Source: Nocardiopsis mwathae (GTDB taxonomy: Bacteria > Actinomycetota > Actinomycetes > Streptosporangiales > Streptosporangiaceae). From it: 64,000 nt of DNA. The stretch lies in contig NZ_JACHDS010000001.1 of the NCBI RefSeq assembly GCF_014201195.1, forward strand, positions 2,480,001 through 2,544,000, written 5' to 3'. A program made the translations under genes and the position numbers. The notes beneath the pieces were generated by a model that was given only the letters and a program-made list of their open reading frames with translations, ran no database searches and had not been told where the DNA came from. Position 1 is the first letter of the stretch; each line of letters begins with the position of its first letter. Below, in pieces: positions 50,050 to 59,240 of this stretch.

Positions 50050-50646
50050 TCAGCCGATGCGGCGCTCGCGGCGGCGGCGCGCGAGTTCGTCGCCCGGGTG
50101 GGCGTCCGCGGGCTGCGGCAGGTGCTCACCGGGAAGTTCGCTCAGGCGGCCCTCGACCTCGCGCCAGACCCGGCCCAGGGCGATCCCGAACACGCCCTGC
50201 CCCCGCTGGAGCAGCTCGACGACCTCGTCGGGCGTGGTGCACTCGTACACGCTGATGCCGTCGCTCATCAGGGTGATCTGGGCGATGTCGGCCGTATCGC
50301 GGCGCCGGAGGTGCTCCACGGCGGTCCGGATCTGCTGCACGGAGATGCCCGTGTCGATCAGGCGTTTGACGACCTTGAGGATGAGGATGTCGCGCACACT
50401 GTAGAGGGGCGGTCCGCCGCGCCCGTCGTCCTGGCGCACGCTCGGACCCACCAGCCCGGTTCTCGCCCAGTAGTCGAGCTGGCGGTAGGTGATTCCGGCG
50501 GCCGCACATGCCGTTGGGCCGCGATAGCCGACGTCCATAGGCAGCGCCACCACGTCCTCTTCACACAGCAGGCCCTGCTCCCCGGCCCGCCGCAGCGCTG
50601 AGCGCGTGAGACCGGAGGCTTGCCGCTTGCCGCTCGTAACCGCCAC
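50050..50646 (-). CDS. MerR-family transcriptional regulator (Rv1830-like)
   Basis: The 198-residue protein has a MerR-type winged HTH: GYRGPTACAAAGITYRQLDY, then WARTGLVGPSV, LYSVRDILILKVVKRLIDTG and a dimerisation helix. This matches the MerR-like regulator found beside gcvP and the DUF151 gene in mycobacteria (Rv1830). The GTG at 50646 has GGAGG seven bases upstream; longer open frames have no family counterpart. The N-terminal about 40 residues before the HTH are variable. It may regulate neighbouring metabolic genes; the effector is unknown. Confidence 0.88.
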   Translation of the reverse strand: MAVTSGKRQASGLTRSALRRAGEQGLLCEEDVVALPMDVGYRGPTACAAAGITYRQLDYWARTGLVGPSVRQDDGRGGPPLYSVRDILILKVVKRLIDTGISVQQIRTAVEHLRRRDTADIAQITLMSDGISVYECTTPDEVVELLQRGQGVFGIALGRVWREVEGRLSELPGEHLPQPADAHPGDELARRRRERRIG

Positions 50647-50886
50647 CGCCGAACCTCCGGCTCCTCGGCCCACGGCGGTTTGACAGGGGGTCGAAGGGTG
50701 CGCCGCGGGTTCCTTCGACAATGAAGGTAAGCCGGTCGGATGGACAGCGTCAACGACACCCATCGGCGCGTCGTGGAACCTCTTCGGCTGTTCTGTGCCG
50801 CCCCCGCCGCCCATCCGCAACCGGCCGCGGAACAGCCCCACCGACAGCCGGCGCGGGCGGTGGGACCGGGGCCGCATGCCGCCGGG

Positions 50887-51228
50887 TCACTCCGCGGGCG
50901 TGCCGATCCGCACGCGGTTGCCGTCCGGGTCACTCAGTTCGACCTCGCGCGCCCAGGGCCGGTCCTCCGGGCGCATGCCGAACTCCGCGGCGACAGCGTC
51001 CACCTCGCGGATCCGCAGGTACACCAGCGTGTCGGGGCGGGCGTCGCCCGTGTGCTCCGATAGGAACAGCCGAGCCCGGCCCCGGGCGACCTCGACGAAC
51101 GCGGGGGATCCCGGTTCGAAGCGATGTTCCCACTCCATGGCGAAGCCCAGCCGCCCGTACCACGCGGCCGACGCCGCGGCGTCGGCGACACGCAGGATCG
51201 GGATGACCTCTTCGTCCGTCCGGCGCAT
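50887..51228 (-). CDS. Glyoxalase / bleomycin-resistance-fold protein
   Basis: This 113-residue single-domain VOC-fold protein begins VIPILRVADAAASAAWYGRL, with FAMEWEHRFEPGSPAFVEVA, DTLVYLRIREVDAVAAEFG and the terminal VELSDPDGNRVRIG. It resembles bleomycin-binding or small dioxygenase-like proteins; no reaction can be assigned. AGGGAGG precedes the ATG at 51228. It is one of three genes found here between the MerR and DUF151 genes, where related genomes have none. Confidence 0.86.
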   Translation of the reverse strand: MRRTDEEVIPILRVADAAASAAWYGRLGFAMEWEHRFEPGSPAFVEVARGRARLFLSEHTGDARPDTLVYLRIREVDAVAAEFGMRPEDRPWAREVELSDPDGNRVRIGTPAE

Positions 51229-51437
51229 GCCTACCTCCCTGTCGGTGGCGGCCCGCCCGCCGCGGATGCCGCCGGCGGTCGTCCGCCGATGACCATCGTC
51301 CCGGAGCCCACCGACAGAACGCGGCACGGCCGCCGCGTGCCGCCGACCGGGTCCGCTGCCTCTCCGCTACCCGCGACCCGCGGCCGGCGGCGCCGATTCG
51401 GGGGCTGCCGATCTATCGGTGTCGATGTTTCTCCTGG

Positions 51438-52433
51438 TCAGCGGCGTGTCGCGGTCAACCGGCCATCGAACGCCAGATCGAAGGCGTTCAGCGGCTTCTT
51501 CCACCTGGCGCTCCACTTCGCCCGCCCGGTCCCCTTCGGGTCCAGGCTCATCAACGCCAGATAGACGCACTTGAGCGCGGCCTGCTCGCTGGGGAAGTGC
51601 CCGCGCGCCTTGACCGCGCGGCGGATCCGGGCGTTGATCGACTCGATCGCGTTGGTGGTGCAGATGACGCGGCGGATCTCCACATCGAACGCGAGGAACG
51701 GCACCATCTCGGCCCAGGCGTCCTCCCACAGCCTGACGATCCCGGGATACTTCGGCCCCCAGGCCTCGCAGAACTCCGCGAAGCGCTCCAGGGCGGCCTC
51801 CTCGGTGGCCGCCGTGTAGACCGGCCGCAGGTCCCGGGCGACCTTCTCCCGATCCGCGCGGGAGGCATACCGGAAGCTGTTGCGCAGCAGGTGGACGATG
51901 CAGGTCTGCACCACGGTGCGCGGCCAGGCCGACTCCACCGCCTCGCCCATGCCCTTCAGCCCGTCGGCCACCGGCATCAGCACATCGGCCACACCGCGGT
52001 TCTTCAGCTCGGTGAACACGTGGGCCCGGTACTCGGCGCCCTCGCCGCCGTCTCCGGCCCACAGCCCCAGGATGTCGCGCTCGCCCTCGGCGGTGACCCC
52101 CAGCACCACATGGACCGGGCGGTCGGCGACCTGGCCGTCGCGGATCTCGACGTTGATCGCATCGACGAACAGCACCGGGTAGACCGCGTCCAGGGGGCGG
52201 TTTGGCCACTCGGCCATGTGCTCCATGGCGGCGTCGGTGATGGCCGAGACGGTCCGCTCGGAGACCTCGGCACCGTAGACCTCGGCCAGGTGGGCGCAGA
52301 TCTCGCCGTGGGTCGGACCCTTGGCGCTCAGGGACAGGACGATGCCGTTGACGCCGTTGAGCCGGCGCCGGCGCTTCTTGACGATGGCCGGGGTGAAGGA
52401 ATTGTCGCGGTCGCGGGGCACCTCGACCTCCAC
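51438..52433 (-). pseudogene. IS256-family (mutator) transposase, N-terminally truncated
   Basis: The frame encodes 331 residues of an IS256/Mutator-type transposase and lacks about the first 70 residues of a usual 400-residue enzyme. It begins inside the conserved segment EVEVPRDRDNSFTPAIVKKR, so its ATG is fortuitous. All three acidic catalytic residues remain: Asp in LFVDAINVEIRDGQV, Asp in MPVADGLKGMGEAV and Glu in CTTNAIESINARIRR. Without the N-terminal DNA-binding part it is unlikely to transpose. The upstream junction near 52440 has no obvious intact terminal repeat. It marks an insertion and deletion event in the garA neighbourhood. Confidence 0.88.
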
Positions 52434-52625
52434 CGGGCCGGCCTCTGCTATCCGGCACTGGCTTTCGATCGGGTGAAGCCGCGGTCAGCCCCGATGTTCT
52501 GGTCGCGACGCGACTACCGGAGCCCGTATTCCGGTGGCCGATTCCGGACACAGACCCCCTATCGCGTTGGGTACTTCCCGTTACTAACGTGTGCGTTTCG
52601 AGCAGCCCGACCCGAAAGGGCTCCG

Positions 52626-52889
52626 ATGCGCAGAAACCTGATCAAGCGGGCCGCGATGATCGCGGTAATCGCCGTCGCGATGCTGGCAAGTCCCCCGCTG
52701 ATGGCGGGAACGGCAATGGCCGCGGACGGTCAGTGGCGTTTCCATAGCCAGCAGCGGACCGCGATCGGATGCGACCAAACCGGGCGCGCCTACGTCAACC
52801 AGCACTCGGGTGCCCACCGATGGCTCTGCCAGCGGGCACTCAACACGCAAGGACAGGTGGTGTGGCTGCTGTTCATCTACTACCGCTGA
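52626..52889 (+). CDS. Small secreted two-cysteine protein
   Basis: This 87-residue protein has a clear signal peptide: MRRNLIKR, a hydrophobic core AAMIAVIAVAMLAS, and AMAA before DGQW as the probable cleavage site. The mature chain is about 53 residues with two cysteines (about 49 and 68) and many aromatic residues. It ends WLLFIYYR. AAAGGG lies six bases before the ATG. I recognise no defined family; similar tiny secreted proteins occur in streptomycetes. It lies just outside the IS256 remnant. It could be a secreted signal, inhibitor or toxin-like peptide; none of this is shown. Confidence 0.72.
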   Translation: MRRNLIKRAAMIAVIAVAMLASPPLMAGTAMAADGQWRFHSQQRTAIGCDQTGRAYVNQHSGAHRWLCQRALNTQGQVVWLLFIYYR

Positions 52890-53676
52890 TGTACGCAGCA
52901 CCCCGCTGACCGGCCATAGGGCGCATGCGTCGCTCTCCGCTCAGGGAAGCGCCGCGCACATTCGAGACCGACTTGTCACCAGCCGCGGTCGGAGGGCTGG
53001 AACCCCGACCGCGACCTCCTCGGCCCGCGGTCCGCGGCACGCAGGCGCTACGAGCACCGGCTTTCCGTCGCCGACCGGGACGGGGAGAGGTCATTCAGGA
53101 GAACCGCTGGACATGCTCGCCTGCTGCCTCTCGTCGAAGAGGCCGCCGGCGCCGAGGATGAAACGGCGCCCGCGTGGTCTCCTCGACGCGCCCCGAATCG
53201 AGGGACGACGCCGCACATCATGGACTACTCGTCGATCCCCTCGACCCGGGGTCACTCCCGGGGGCGATGCGTCGCTGGAACGCTGGGCGCCGGTCGTCCC
53301 GGGGCTGCGGACCGCCCACGGGTCGCGGCACTCACACCGGACACTCCTGGAGGAGCCGCGGACGCCTGCGCCGCTCATGGACGAGCGCATGGGATACTCG
53401 GCCTCCTCAGCGCGGGCCCGCTGCTCCCCCGCACACACCCACCATGCGCGAAGAGCTCTGTGACGCTCTGAGCGACGCCTGGGAGGGTTCTCTGCGGGAA
53501 CGGGCGGAAGTTGGACCCGCACTCGCCTGTGCCGGTCCTGGACACGCTTCTGGAGCCGTACCGGGCACCCTCCCGGCCGTCCTGCTTCGGATCTGCATCG
53601 GACCGGCGCCCCAGACGTCTCCGTTCCTCACGCCGGAAAATCTCGTAAGTCCTTGTCCACCTGCTGAAACGCAGCC
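52890..53676. other. 787-bp region without a recognisable gene
   Basis: All open frames here are short, start without good ribosome binding sites and lack steady third-position G/C bias. Local G/C is a little lower than in the genes. It may be a decayed gene next to the IS256 remnant. I see no tRNA, repeat or hairpin that stands out. Confidence 0.6.
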
Positions 53677-54147
53677 CTAGGTGGTGCGGCCGAAGTCCTC
53701 GGGGGTGATCTGGTCGAGGAACTCGCGGAACTTCTCGACCTCGTCCTCCTGCTCGTCGGGGATCGGCACCCCGGCCTCGTCGACGACGTCGTCGTGCGCA
53801 TAGATCGGCGCGCCGGTGCGCAGGGCGAGCGCGATGGAGTCCGATGGCCGCGCGCTCACCTCGACACCGTTGGAGAAGACGAGGTCGGCGTAGAAGATGC
53901 CATCGCTCAGGGAGGTGATGTTGACCGTGGTCAGGCTGGCGTCGAGCGCGTCGAGGACGTCCCGGAACAGGTCGTGGGTCAACGGCCGTGCGGGGACGAC
54001 GCCCTGCTGCGCCAGCGCGATCGCGGTGGCCTCCACCGCCCCGATCCAGATCGGAAGGTAGCGTTCTCCGTCGGATTCCTTGAGCAGGACGATCGGCTGG
54101 TTCGAGGGCATCTCGACCCGGACGCCGACGACCTCCATGTGCTTCAC
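53677..54147 (-). CDS. DUF151 / bifunctional-nuclease-domain protein
   Basis: This protein (156 residues from the GTG at 54147, with GGAG five bases upstream) has the conserved BFN/DUF151 core: VVGVRVEMPSNQPIVLLKE, GERYLPIWIGAVEATAIALA, RPLTHDLFRDVLDAL and VSARPSDSIALALRTGAPIY. It is the actinobacterial type found next to MerR and garA genes (Rv1829-like). A nuclease role is named after a plant homologue; its bacterial function is not settled. The acidic C-terminus is typical. An ATG three codons on is the other possible start. Confidence 0.9.
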   Translation of the reverse strand: MKHMEVVGVRVEMPSNQPIVLLKESDGERYLPIWIGAVEATAIALAQQGVVPARPLTHDLFRDVLDALDASLTTVNITSLSDGIFYADLVFSNGVEVSARPSDSIALALRTGAPIYAHDDVVDEAGVPIPDEQEDEVEKFREFLDQITPEDFGRTT

Positions 54148-54466
54148 TGCGGCTCCGTCCCACGACTCGTCGTGCCGGATGGGCACTCGCCAGGATGTGC
54201 TCTGATCCGTGCTCTTATCCGTCTTTTCACGGTACACCGCGACAGCGGAGATCTCCGATGCGGACCCGGGGCCGAAGGCGGCCGCGGGCCGGGCGGTCAG
54301 GCCGACACGATCCGAGGATCCCCCGTCAAACGCACCATCGGTGACGGTTAGAAGTAAGGCTCTCCGGTCAGAGGGCGGTGCAAACCTGCCGCGGCCCGCC
54401 CGCGGGCCGCACGTCGGGAGTGGACGGGGCCGCGGCTGCGGCCGCGGAACGGCGCCGCGGGCGTGT
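54148..54466. other. 319-bp gap where relatives carry a second MerR gene
   Basis: Between the FHA and DUF151 genes mycobacteria have a MerR gene (Rv1828-like). Here no such HTH sequence is visible in any frame. The region should hold the promoter for the DUF151 gene. Confidence 0.55.
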
Positions 54467-55009
54467 TCAGCGGCGCGGCTTGGTCAGCAGTACCAGCCGG
54501 AACTTGCCGATCTGCACCTCGTCGCCGCCACCGAGTTCCGCCTCGTCGATCCGCTCGCGGTTGACGTAGGTGCCGTTCAGGCTGCCGACATCGCGCACGC
54601 CGAACCCGTCCCCGCGGCGGAAGAACTCCACGTGCCGACGGGAGACGGTGACGTCGTCGAGGAAGATGTCGCTGTTGGGGTGGCGGCCGGCCGTCGTGAC
54701 GTCGCTGTCCAGCAGGAAGCGGCTGCCGGCGTTGGGGCCGCGCTTGACGACCAGCAGCGCCGTGCCGGGAGGGAGCGCGTCGACGTTGGCGGGGTCCGTG
54801 GGAGGCTCGTCGCCCGCGTCGATCTCGGCCTCAAGGGCCTGGATCCCCGAGATGGAGATCGTGGACGTGGTCTCACCGACGGAGTCGCGGCGCTCGCCGG
54901 CGCGAGGAGCCTCCTGTCCCGCCGCACGGATGGGGGTACCACAGAAGGAGCAGAAGCGGGCATCATCCGCAACGGCGTGACCGCACTGCGTGCAGTAAAC
55001 GCTCGACAT
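54467..55009 (-). CDS. GarA/OdhI-type FHA protein with N-terminal zinc ribbon
   Basis: The 180-residue protein has a zinc ribbon at the N-terminus (C6, C9, C20, C23 in YCTQCG and FCSFCG). An ETTS motif follows at 46-49, then an FHA domain (about 95-175) with GRHPNSDIFLDDVTVSRRHV and GSLNGTYVNRERID. In mycobacteria the ETTS threonines of GarA are phosphorylated by PknG/PknB. Intramolecular FHA binding then controls 2-oxoglutarate dehydrogenase and glutamate dehydrogenase. Conservation of both parts suggests the same switch here. gcvH, usually the neighbour, is absent. Confidence 0.9.
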   Translation of the reverse strand: MSSVYCTQCGHAVADDARFCSFCGTPIRAAGQEAPRAGERRDSVGETTSTISISGIQALEAEIDAGDEPPTDPANVDALPPGTALLVVKRGPNAGSRFLLDSDVTTAGRHPNSDIFLDDVTVSRRHVEFFRRGDGFGVRDVGSLNGTYVNRERIDEAELGGGDEVQIGKFRLVLLTKPRR

Positions 55010-55586
55010 AGGTCGGCTCGGCCTCCTACCGCACGGGGCGGTGCTTGATTCGGCTGGTCGTCGTCTCGGTGCCGGGTGATCGGACTGCCCTCTCACCCAA
55101 CACTGGTAACGCCGCGGTACCGGCGTCGGGTTCCCGGCTCACCTCGCGCTTCCTTACAAGGCTTCATCCCCCGCGATCCCTTGGCCCCACACTCCCGTTC
55201 GGCACGGCCGTGCGGGGGACACTCGACTCTAAACCATATTCGCGGTTCCAAGGAGTCGTCAGTGCCCCGGTCCGCGGCGGTCGTCAGCCGCCCCCGCGCC
55301 GCATGCGGGCTTTACGGGCAGCGGCGCGGGGAACCGGGCGGAGCGGCCCGGGGCGGCCCGGGGCGGATGAACCGCCCGTGAACGGCAGGAGGACCCCGCC
55401 GGTGTGATAGGGCGCGCCCCGGGGCGCCGGGGCCGTTCACGCCCGGCTGAGCCGCCCGTGGGACCCGTCGAAGTGGCCCCACGGGCGGGCAGGGCCGCCG
55501 CGGCCCTGGTGGTCGCCGTCTCCGGTGCGCGGCGTCCCGGCCGCGTCGCCGCGCGGGGACTCCGGCCGATCCGCACACCCGGACCC
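55010..55586. other. 577-bp region without a gene
   Basis: This region holds the FHA gene's upstream region on the left and the terminator of the guanylyltransferase gene (55452-55488) on the right. Open frames are Arg/Pro-rich shadows of extreme G/C content. No family is recognised. Confidence 0.6.
55452..55488 (-). terminator. Terminator-like hairpin after the guanylyltransferase gene
   Basis: An 11-bp stem CCGCCCGTGGG/CCCACGGGCGG with a 15-base loop lies about 100 bases past the stop. Confidence 0.55.
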
Positions 55587-58085
55587 TCAGCCCTCGGCCC
55601 GCTCCACCACGGCGGCCCACTCGTCCAGCAGCCGCTGCGCGGTGTCGGAGTCGGGGCCCTCGGCCCACAGGTGGGTGACGGCTTCGGCGGTGTCGGGCAG
55701 GATGAGCGCCCATCCGCCGCCGGGCTCCAGGACCCGGACGCCGTCGGTGGTGTCGACCTCCCGCTCGCCGGCGGCCTCCACGACGGCGCGCATGACGCTG
55801 CCCTTGACCGCCCACGGCGTGGGTACCGACCGGCGCAGCAGGTGCGCCTGCGGGATGCGGCGGTCGATCTGGCTGAGTGACATGCGGGTGCGCGCCACCA
55901 GCCCGAGCAGGCGGACGAACGCGCCGATCCCGTCGGTCGTGCGGGAGAACTCGGGCAGCAGGTAGCCACCGCGCCCGTCGGCGGCGAAGATGATGTCGTC
56001 GGCCTTGGCGGCCTTGGTGAGCTCGTCGGTGGACGTCGGCGTCCACTGCACCTCGGCCCCGTGGTAGGAGGCCACCTGCTCGGCCACCCGGGTGGTGGTC
56101 ACGGGCAGCGCGACCCGGCCTCCCCCGCGCTCGGCGGCCACCAGGTCGAGCACGACCAGCAGGGCGCGGTCGTTGTCGACCAGCTCGCCGTTCTCGTCCA
56201 CGAGGGACAGCCGCTCGGCCACCGGGTCGAACCGGACGCCGAAGTCGGCGCCGGAGGACTTCACCAGGTCGCCCAGCCGCTGCAGGTCGCGCATCTGCTT
56301 GGCCAGGGTGTCGGTGGGCGAGCCCTCGTCCAGCCGGTTGTTGACGGTCAGGACGTCGACTCCGATCCGGCCGAGCAGGGACGGCAGGATGAGGGAGGCC
56401 GAGCCTCCGGCGCAGTCGACGACGACCTTCAGCTCCGCTTCGGCGACGCCGCCGGTGTCGATGCGCCGCAGCAGCTCGTGGGAGTAGGTCTCCACACCCC
56501 GGGAGGGGAAGGACAGCTCGGCGATCTCGCCGGGGAAGGCCCGGCGGTACTCGGCTCGGGAGAACACCCGCTCAAGCTTGCGCTGGGCCGCCGGGGACAG
56601 GTCGGCACCGCGCTCGTCGAGGAAGATGATGTCGACCGACTGCGGGTCGCCGGGCGTGGTCCGCAGGCTGATGCCGCCGGCCACTCCGCTCTGCGAGGTG
56701 TGGAAGCGCGCCACCGGCAGCGGCACCACCTCCAGGTCGCGGACGTCGATCGCGGCGGCGGTGAGCGCGCTGATCACCGCGCGCTTGAGCGTGCGCGCCG
56801 CCCGGGAGACGTCCCGGGAGGTGATGACCACCGAGCCCTTCTTCAGCGTGGTGGCATACGCGCTGGCCAGCCGGACCGCGAGCTCGGGCGTGATCTCGAC
56901 GTTGATCAGTCCGGAGACGCCCCGGGGGCCGAACAGGGAGCGCTGGCCGCGCGACTCCCAGATGACGTTGGCGTTGACGACCGCCCCGGCCTCGATGGTC
57001 TTGAACGGGTAGACCTTGATGTCGTTGGACAGGTACGCCTCGGACTCGATGACGCACTCCTCACCGACGACGGCGCCCTCCTCGACCCGGGCGCCCGACA
57101 TCACGTCGGTGTTCTTCCCGATGACGCAGCCGCGCATATTGGCGCTGCTGCCGATGTAGACGTTGTCGTGCACCACGGCGCGGTGCAGGAACGCCTCCGA
57201 GCGCACCACCACGTTGCTGCCCAGGACGGTGAACTCGCGCAGCTCGGCGCCGGCCTCGACCTTGGCGTAGTCGCCGATGTAGAGCGGGCCCTTGAGCACG
57301 GCCTCGGGGTCGACCTCGGCTCCCTCGGCCACCCACACACCCGGGGACACCTCGAAGCCCTCGATGTCGACGTCGACCTTGCCGGAGAGCACGTCGGCCT
57401 GGGAGCGCAGGTAGCTCTCGTGGGTGCCCACGTCCTCCCAGTAGCCCTCGGCGATGTAACCGTACAGCGGGGCGCCGTCCTTGAGCAGCTTCGGGAAGAC
57501 GTCGCCAGACCAGTCGACGACCTCGCCGGCGGCGACGTGGTCGAGGACCTCGGGCTCCATGATGTAGATGCCGGTGTTCACCGTGTCGGAGAAGACCTGG
57601 CCCCAGGTGGGCTTCTCCAGGAAGCGCTGGATGCGTCCCTGGTCGTCGACGATGATGATGCCGAATTCCAGGGGGTTGGGGACCCGTTTGAGGCCGATGG
57701 TGACCATGGCGCCGTTCTCCCGGTGGAAGCGGACCATGTCGGAGAGGTCGATATCGGTGAGCGCATCGCCGGAGATGACGATGAACGGCTCGCCGCGCAG
57801 GTGGTCCTCGGCGTTCTTGACGCTGCCGGCGGTCCCGAGGGGGACCTCCTCGGCGACGTAGCTCAGGTTCATCCCGAGCTCCTCGCCGTCGCCGAAGTAG
57901 TTGCGGATCAGGGTGGCGAGGAACTGGACGGTGACGACCGTGTCCTCGATCCCGTGCCGCCGGAGCAGACGCAGCACGTGCTCCATGATCGGCTTGTTGA
58001 CGACGGGCAGCAGGGGTTTGGGCTGATTCGCGGTCATCGGCCGAAGGCGGGTTCCCTCACCTCCGGCCATCACAACGGCCTTCAC
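55587..58085 (-). CDS. Mannose-1-phosphate guanylyltransferase / phosphomannomutase-like fusion
   Basis: This 832-residue two-domain protein has an N-terminal nucleotidyltransferase domain (about 1-235) with KAVVMAGGEGTRLRP, GSGKT-free sugar-nucleotide motifs and VISGDALTDIDLSD. A left-handed beta-helix (about 245-375) follows. The C-terminal half is a phosphomannomutase-like domain (about 385-830). The mutase phosphoserine loop is degenerate (SRDVSRAARTLKRAV in place of TASHN), so mutase activity is uncertain. GDP-mannose made here could feed the PimB-like enzyme. The GTG at 58085 precedes KAVVMAGGEGT. It is downstream of the CDP-alcohol gene by 55 bases. Confidence 0.9.
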   Translation of the reverse strand: MKAVVMAGGEGTRLRPMTANQPKPLLPVVNKPIMEHVLRLLRRHGIEDTVVTVQFLATLIRNYFGDGEELGMNLSYVAEEVPLGTAGSVKNAEDHLRGEPFIVISGDALTDIDLSDMVRFHRENGAMVTIGLKRVPNPLEFGIIIVDDQGRIQRFLEKPTWGQVFSDTVNTGIYIMEPEVLDHVAAGEVVDWSGDVFPKLLKDGAPLYGYIAEGYWEDVGTHESYLRSQADVLSGKVDVDIEGFEVSPGVWVAEGAEVDPEAVLKGPLYIGDYAKVEAGAELREFTVLGSNVVVRSEAFLHRAVVHDNVYIGSSANMRGCVIGKNTDVMSGARVEEGAVVGEECVIESEAYLSNDIKVYPFKTIEAGAVVNANVIWESRGQRSLFGPRGVSGLINVEITPELAVRLASAYATTLKKGSVVITSRDVSRAARTLKRAVISALTAAAIDVRDLEVVPLPVARFHTSQSGVAGGISLRTTPGDPQSVDIIFLDERGADLSPAAQRKLERVFSRAEYRRAFPGEIAELSFPSRGVETYSHELLRRIDTGGVAEAELKVVVDCAGGSASLILPSLLGRIGVDVLTVNNRLDEGSPTDTLAKQMRDLQRLGDLVKSSGADFGVRFDPVAERLSLVDENGELVDNDRALLVVLDLVAAERGGGRVALPVTTTRVAEQVASYHGAEVQWTPTSTDELTKAAKADDIIFAADGRGGYLLPEFSRTTDGIGAFVRLLGLVARTRMSLSQIDRRIPQAHLLRRSVPTPWAVKGSVMRAVVEAAGEREVDTTDGVRVLEPGGGWALILPDTAEAVTHLWAEGPDSDTAQRLLDEWAAVVERAEG

Positions 58086-58140
58086 CGGGGCCACCCCCAG
58101 ACCCCTGTCGAATGGCGGCGAATAGCCCCTGGGCGTGCAT

Positions 58141-58920
58141 TCATGGTGGGGATGTCGCTCCCTTCCTGTCGCTGAACGGTGGCCCGGAGTCATCAGGGCG
58201 ACGCGGAGCACGCGCGGCCTCGTCGGGTTGCGCACGGGTCTCCTCGTCCGCCCGATCGCCGGGCGCACTACCGGAGTCGCCGGTCGTGGCCGCCGTTCGC
58301 GGCGCGGGCGCGACGCCCGCCGCCGACGATCGGTCGGCCCGTCGGGTCTGCCCGATCAAACGCAGACCCTGCACTGCGTAGAGCAGTCCGGCCCACCAGT
58401 AGATAGCCGTTCCCCAGATCGCGAACGCCCAACCCACAATTTTCGCCACATCACCGACAATTCCGCCATAACCGGCGATGAACAGCAGGGGGAATGAGTA
58501 AAGAAGGCAAAGTGTCGCCGCCTTTCCGGCGAAATTCACCGGAAGCGGTCCGTAGCCGTAGTGCCGCAGCACCGGAAGCGCGAGCACGATGAGGACGTCG
58601 CGCACGACCAGGATCGCCATGAGCCACCAGGGCACGATGCCGCGGACCACCAGGCCGAGCAGCGCGGCGAAGATGTAGAGGCGGTCGGCCATGGGGTCCA
58701 GCAGTGCGCCCAGTCGGCTCACCTGGTTCCACGCCCGCGCGATCTTGCCGTCGAGCCAGTCGGAGATCCCGGCGAACGCGAGCACGCCCAGCGCCCACAG
58801 GTCCGCCTGCGGCACCAGGATCAGCCACAGGAAGACAGGGACCCCGATCAGCCGCAGCACGCTCAACAGATTCGGGACCGTCCAGATCCGGTCGCCCGCC
58901 GGAGTCGATTGGATCGCCAC
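58141..58920 (-). CDS. CDP-alcohol phosphatidyltransferase family protein
   Basis: This integral membrane enzyme of phospholipid synthesis is 259 residues. The family motif D-x2-DG-x2-AR-x8-G-x3-D-x3-D is present in SDWLDGKIARAWNQVSRLG and LLDPMADR. About six hydrophobic helices span residues 12-190, and a Pro/Ala/Arg-rich hydrophilic tail follows. The head group (glycerol-phosphate, inositol-phosphate or cardiolipin type) cannot be told. It is followed by the guanylyltransferase gene, the pair order seen in streptomycetes. The 320 bases upstream hold no gene. Confidence 0.9.
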   Translation of the reverse strand: MAIQSTPAGDRIWTVPNLLSVLRLIGVPVFLWLILVPQADLWALGVLAFAGISDWLDGKIARAWNQVSRLGALLDPMADRLYIFAALLGLVVRGIVPWWLMAILVVRDVLIVLALPVLRHYGYGPLPVNFAGKAATLCLLYSFPLLFIAGYGGIVGDVAKIVGWAFAIWGTAIYWWAGLLYAVQGLRLIGQTRRADRSSAAGVAPAPRTAATTGDSGSAPGDRADEETRAQPDEAARAPRRPDDSGPPFSDRKGATSPP

Positions 58921-59240
58921 CCCACCTCCCGAAGTACCCAGAAGACGAGCCTACCTGGGACGGGGGTACTCCACGTGTGTGCCCCGTGCCACTCTGCACG
59001 GCCGCCACCTCCGGCGGCGCCTCGGACAGCGGCACGACGACGGCCGCCATCAGGGATGACCGGAACCCACCGCAATATCCGACATACGGGATCAGCGGTG
59101 GAATACGGCACCGAGGAGGCCGACCGTGCATCCGGAATCCCCTCCGGGCGCGGGGTGCCCCGGGACCGGGGTGTGGGAGAAGGATCACGGGCCGCGGCCC
59201 CGAGCCGACGGCCGCACCGGCCGCGGCGGGGCGTGGCCGG
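58921..59240. other. 320-bp region without a gene
   Basis: This is the intergenic space between the ArsA-type gene end and the CDP-alcohol gene start on the same strand. It should carry the promoter of the latter and the terminator of the former. No clear hairpin or box stands out. Confidence 0.5.

Noticed and set aside
53091-53522. A 143-residue minus-strand frame in the 52.9-53.7 kb gap
   Set aside because: No ribosome binding site, Arg/Ser-rich low-complexity composition and no steady codon bias.
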